Positions 50,076 through 50,924 of a stretch of 50,924 bases of DNA are shown in pieces. Position numbers and translations under genes: made by a program. This DNA is from an uncultured Alphaproteobacteria bacterium (GTDB taxonomy: Bacteria; Pseudomonadota; Alphaproteobacteria; UBA8366; JADFVY01), in assembly GCA_947259795.1 (NCBI GenBank), contig CAMYNJ010000131.1, positions 8,790 through 59,713 of the forward strand. Direction: 5' to 3'. The notes below the pieces were generated by a model that worked only from the letters and a program-made list of their open reading frames with translations, was not told the DNA's origin and ran no database searches. How positions within the stretch are numbered: the first letter of the stretch is position 1; the number at the start of each line of letters is the position of its first letter.

Positions 50076-50534
50076 ATGTTCAAGATCAGCAGGATGACCG
50101 ATTATGGGGTCGTGGTGATGGCCCAGTTGGCGCAAGCGACCGATGCGGTGGTGACCGCGCCGGGTCTGGCGTCCGGGGCCGGGCTGCCGGCGCCGACGGT
50201 CGCCAAGATCCTGAAGCGCATGTCCCAGGGCGGTCTGGTGACATCCCACCGCGGCATGAACGGGGGCTACGCGCTGTCGCGCCCCGCCGCCGAGATCAGC
50301 GTGGCCGACATCATCGGCGCGCTGGAAGGCCCGGTGGCGGTGACGGCCTGCGTCGATGGCGCCACGGGCGATGCCTGCTCGGTGGAAAGCCTCTGCCCGA
50401 TCCGCGGCTGCTGGGACCGGGTGAATGCCGCGGTCAACCGCACCTTGAAATCCATGTCGCTGGCGGAAATCGCGACCCCGCCGAATTTCATCGATCTTCC
50501 GGCGGCGCCCGCGCGGGCGCCGGCCGACGTTTAA
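50076..50534 (+). CDS. Rrf2-family SUF system Fe-S cluster assembly regulator
   Basis: A 152-aa Rrf2 regulator matching the SUF-associated subgroup found upstream of sufBCD. The N-terminus FKISRMTDYGVVVMAQLAQ is typical of that group, followed by the winged helix (about 30-68: GLPAPTVAKILKRMSQGGLVTSHRGMNGGY). Four cysteines, Cys92, Cys101, Cys107 and Cys112 (the first three with spacing of 8 and 5 residues, then CPIRGC), may bind a cluster. It differs clearly from IscR. It lies 131 bases after the desulfurase and 29 bases before sufB. The promoter region carries operator-like repeats, so it probably regulates itself and the suf operon. Confidence 0.88.
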   Translation: MFKISRMTDYGVVVMAQLAQATDAVVTAPGLASGAGLPAPTVAKILKRMSQGGLVTSHRGMNGGYALSRPAAEISVADIIGALEGPVAVTACVDGATGDACSVESLCPIRGCWDRVNAAVNRTLKSMSLAEIATPPNFIDLPAAPARAPADV

Positions 50535-50563
50535 TTTCAACCTGGCCCACGGGGGAACTAAGA

Positions 50564-50924
50564 ATGGCGGCAACGCCTGAAACCGTCGAACAGGTCCGCA
50601 CACTGGCGGACGACAAGTACAAATACGGCTTCGTCACCGACATCGAGTCCGATGTCGCGCCCAAAGGGCTGGACGAGGATACGGTCCGTTTTATCTCCGC
50701 CAAGAAGGAAGAGCCCGAATGGATGCTCGAATGGCGCCTGAAGGCCTATCGCGCCTGGCTGGAGATGGAGTCGCCCGACTGGGCCAAGCTGGAGATCGAA
50801 CCGATCGATTACCAGGACGCTTACTATTATTCCTCGCCCAAACTGGAGGACGGACCGAAAAGTCTCGACGAGGTCGATCCCAAGCTGCTGGAAACCTATG
50901 AAAAGCTGGGCATTCCCCTGAAAG
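50564..50924 (+). CDS. sufB: Fe-S cluster assembly protein SufB, partial (N-terminus)
   Basis: The first 120 codons of SufB, running off the right edge. ATG 50564 follows GGGGGAAC by about 6 bases. The product starts with a helical segment (ETVEQVRTLADDKYKYGFVTDI) and then DTVRFISAKKEEPEWMLEWRLKAYRAWLEM, a hallmark of SufB, followed by PIDYQDAYYYSSPK. SufB, with SufC and SufD, is the scaffold complex on which Fe-S clusters are built. The suf operon presumably continues beyond the window. It lies directly downstream of the Rrf2 regulator, a common arrangement in alphaproteobacteria. Confidence 0.96.
   Translation, partial: MAATPETVEQVRTLADDKYKYGFVTDIESDVAPKGLDEDTVRFISAKKEEPEWMLEWRLKAYRAWLEMESPDWAKLEIEPIDYQDAYYYSSPKLEDGPKSLDEVDPKLLETYEKLGIPLK

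Noticed and set aside
1-50924. Mobile elements, CRISPR arrays, rRNA/tRNA genes or defence islands
   Set aside because: No transposase, integrase, direct-repeat array, RNA gene or defence-family protein was found; composition appears uniform apart from AT-rich promoter patches.

Overview
The window reads as a stretch of core chromosome from a high-GC alphaproteobacterium, probably of the Rhodospirillales type. The evidence is the gene content and order: NDUFA12, MlaD and DUF2155 followed by aat and the accC-accB-aroQ cluster; rne divergent from an AMIN-amidase/PBP1a/prfB run; glnE divergent from a DUF3971 protein; an alphaproteobacterial-type CheZ; and cysE-iscR-cysteine desulfurase-Rrf2-sufB. 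One exact TTAA-N7-TTAA (CtrA-type) box is present. I see no insertion sequence, integrase, phage gene, CRISPR array, rRNA or tRNA.

Layout. 1-3.4 kb: the end of a MASE1 membrane sensor, NDUFA12 (complex I accessory subunit), two tandem MlaD-type lipid-transport proteins, DUF2155 and an exported protein. 3.4-5.4 kb: a DUF4389 protein and an ArsR-regulated permease with a clear operator. 5.5-8.6 kb: aat, accC, accB and aroQ (N-end rule, fatty-acid synthesis, shikimate pathway). 8.7-14.2 kb: 3-hydroxybutyrate dehydrogenase, a sterol-desaturase-family protein, an EamA exporter, a candidate small RNA or leader, a lipoprotein, a frameshifted membrane gene and small hypotheticals. 14.5-24.6 kb: an S9 peptidase, a HEAT-repeat membrane protein, a DsbA-like thioredoxin, an M48/TPR protease, a degenerate gamma-glutamyltransferase-like lipoprotein, an aminotransferase and a cyclopropane fatty acid synthase. 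24.8-33 kb: RNase E, amidase, PBP1a, and RF2 with a classic +1 programmed frameshift.

33-37.1 kb is a leftward cluster: an uncharacterised 100-aa protein, a retropepsin-like RimB/DUF785 protein, RimK and an M14 AstE-like deacylase, then DUF455 and RidA proteins. It has a strong, apparently leaderless promoter. 37.3-45.5 kb: Bcp peroxiredoxin, GlnE, a DUF3971/AsmA-like protein and TyrS, with a 41-codon remnant of anmK beside tyrS. 45.8-50.9 kb: CheZ, an alpha/beta hydrolase, then the cysteine and Fe-S block (CysE, IscR, cysteine desulfurase, a second Rrf2 regulator, start of SufB).

No spectacular new system is evident. The most interesting signals are: (i) a predicted ~150-nt leftward RNA upstream of the EamA gene, with nested stems, an anti-Shine-Dalgarno-like tract, an intrinsic terminator and a CtrA box on its promoter; (ii) the RimB-RimK-M14 cluster; (iii) repeated operator-like motifs before cysE and the second Rrf2 gene; (iv) gene decay events (anmK and the frameshifted gene at 12.1-13.4 kb). 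All functions are inferred from sequence motifs by eye; no alignment or database search was run.
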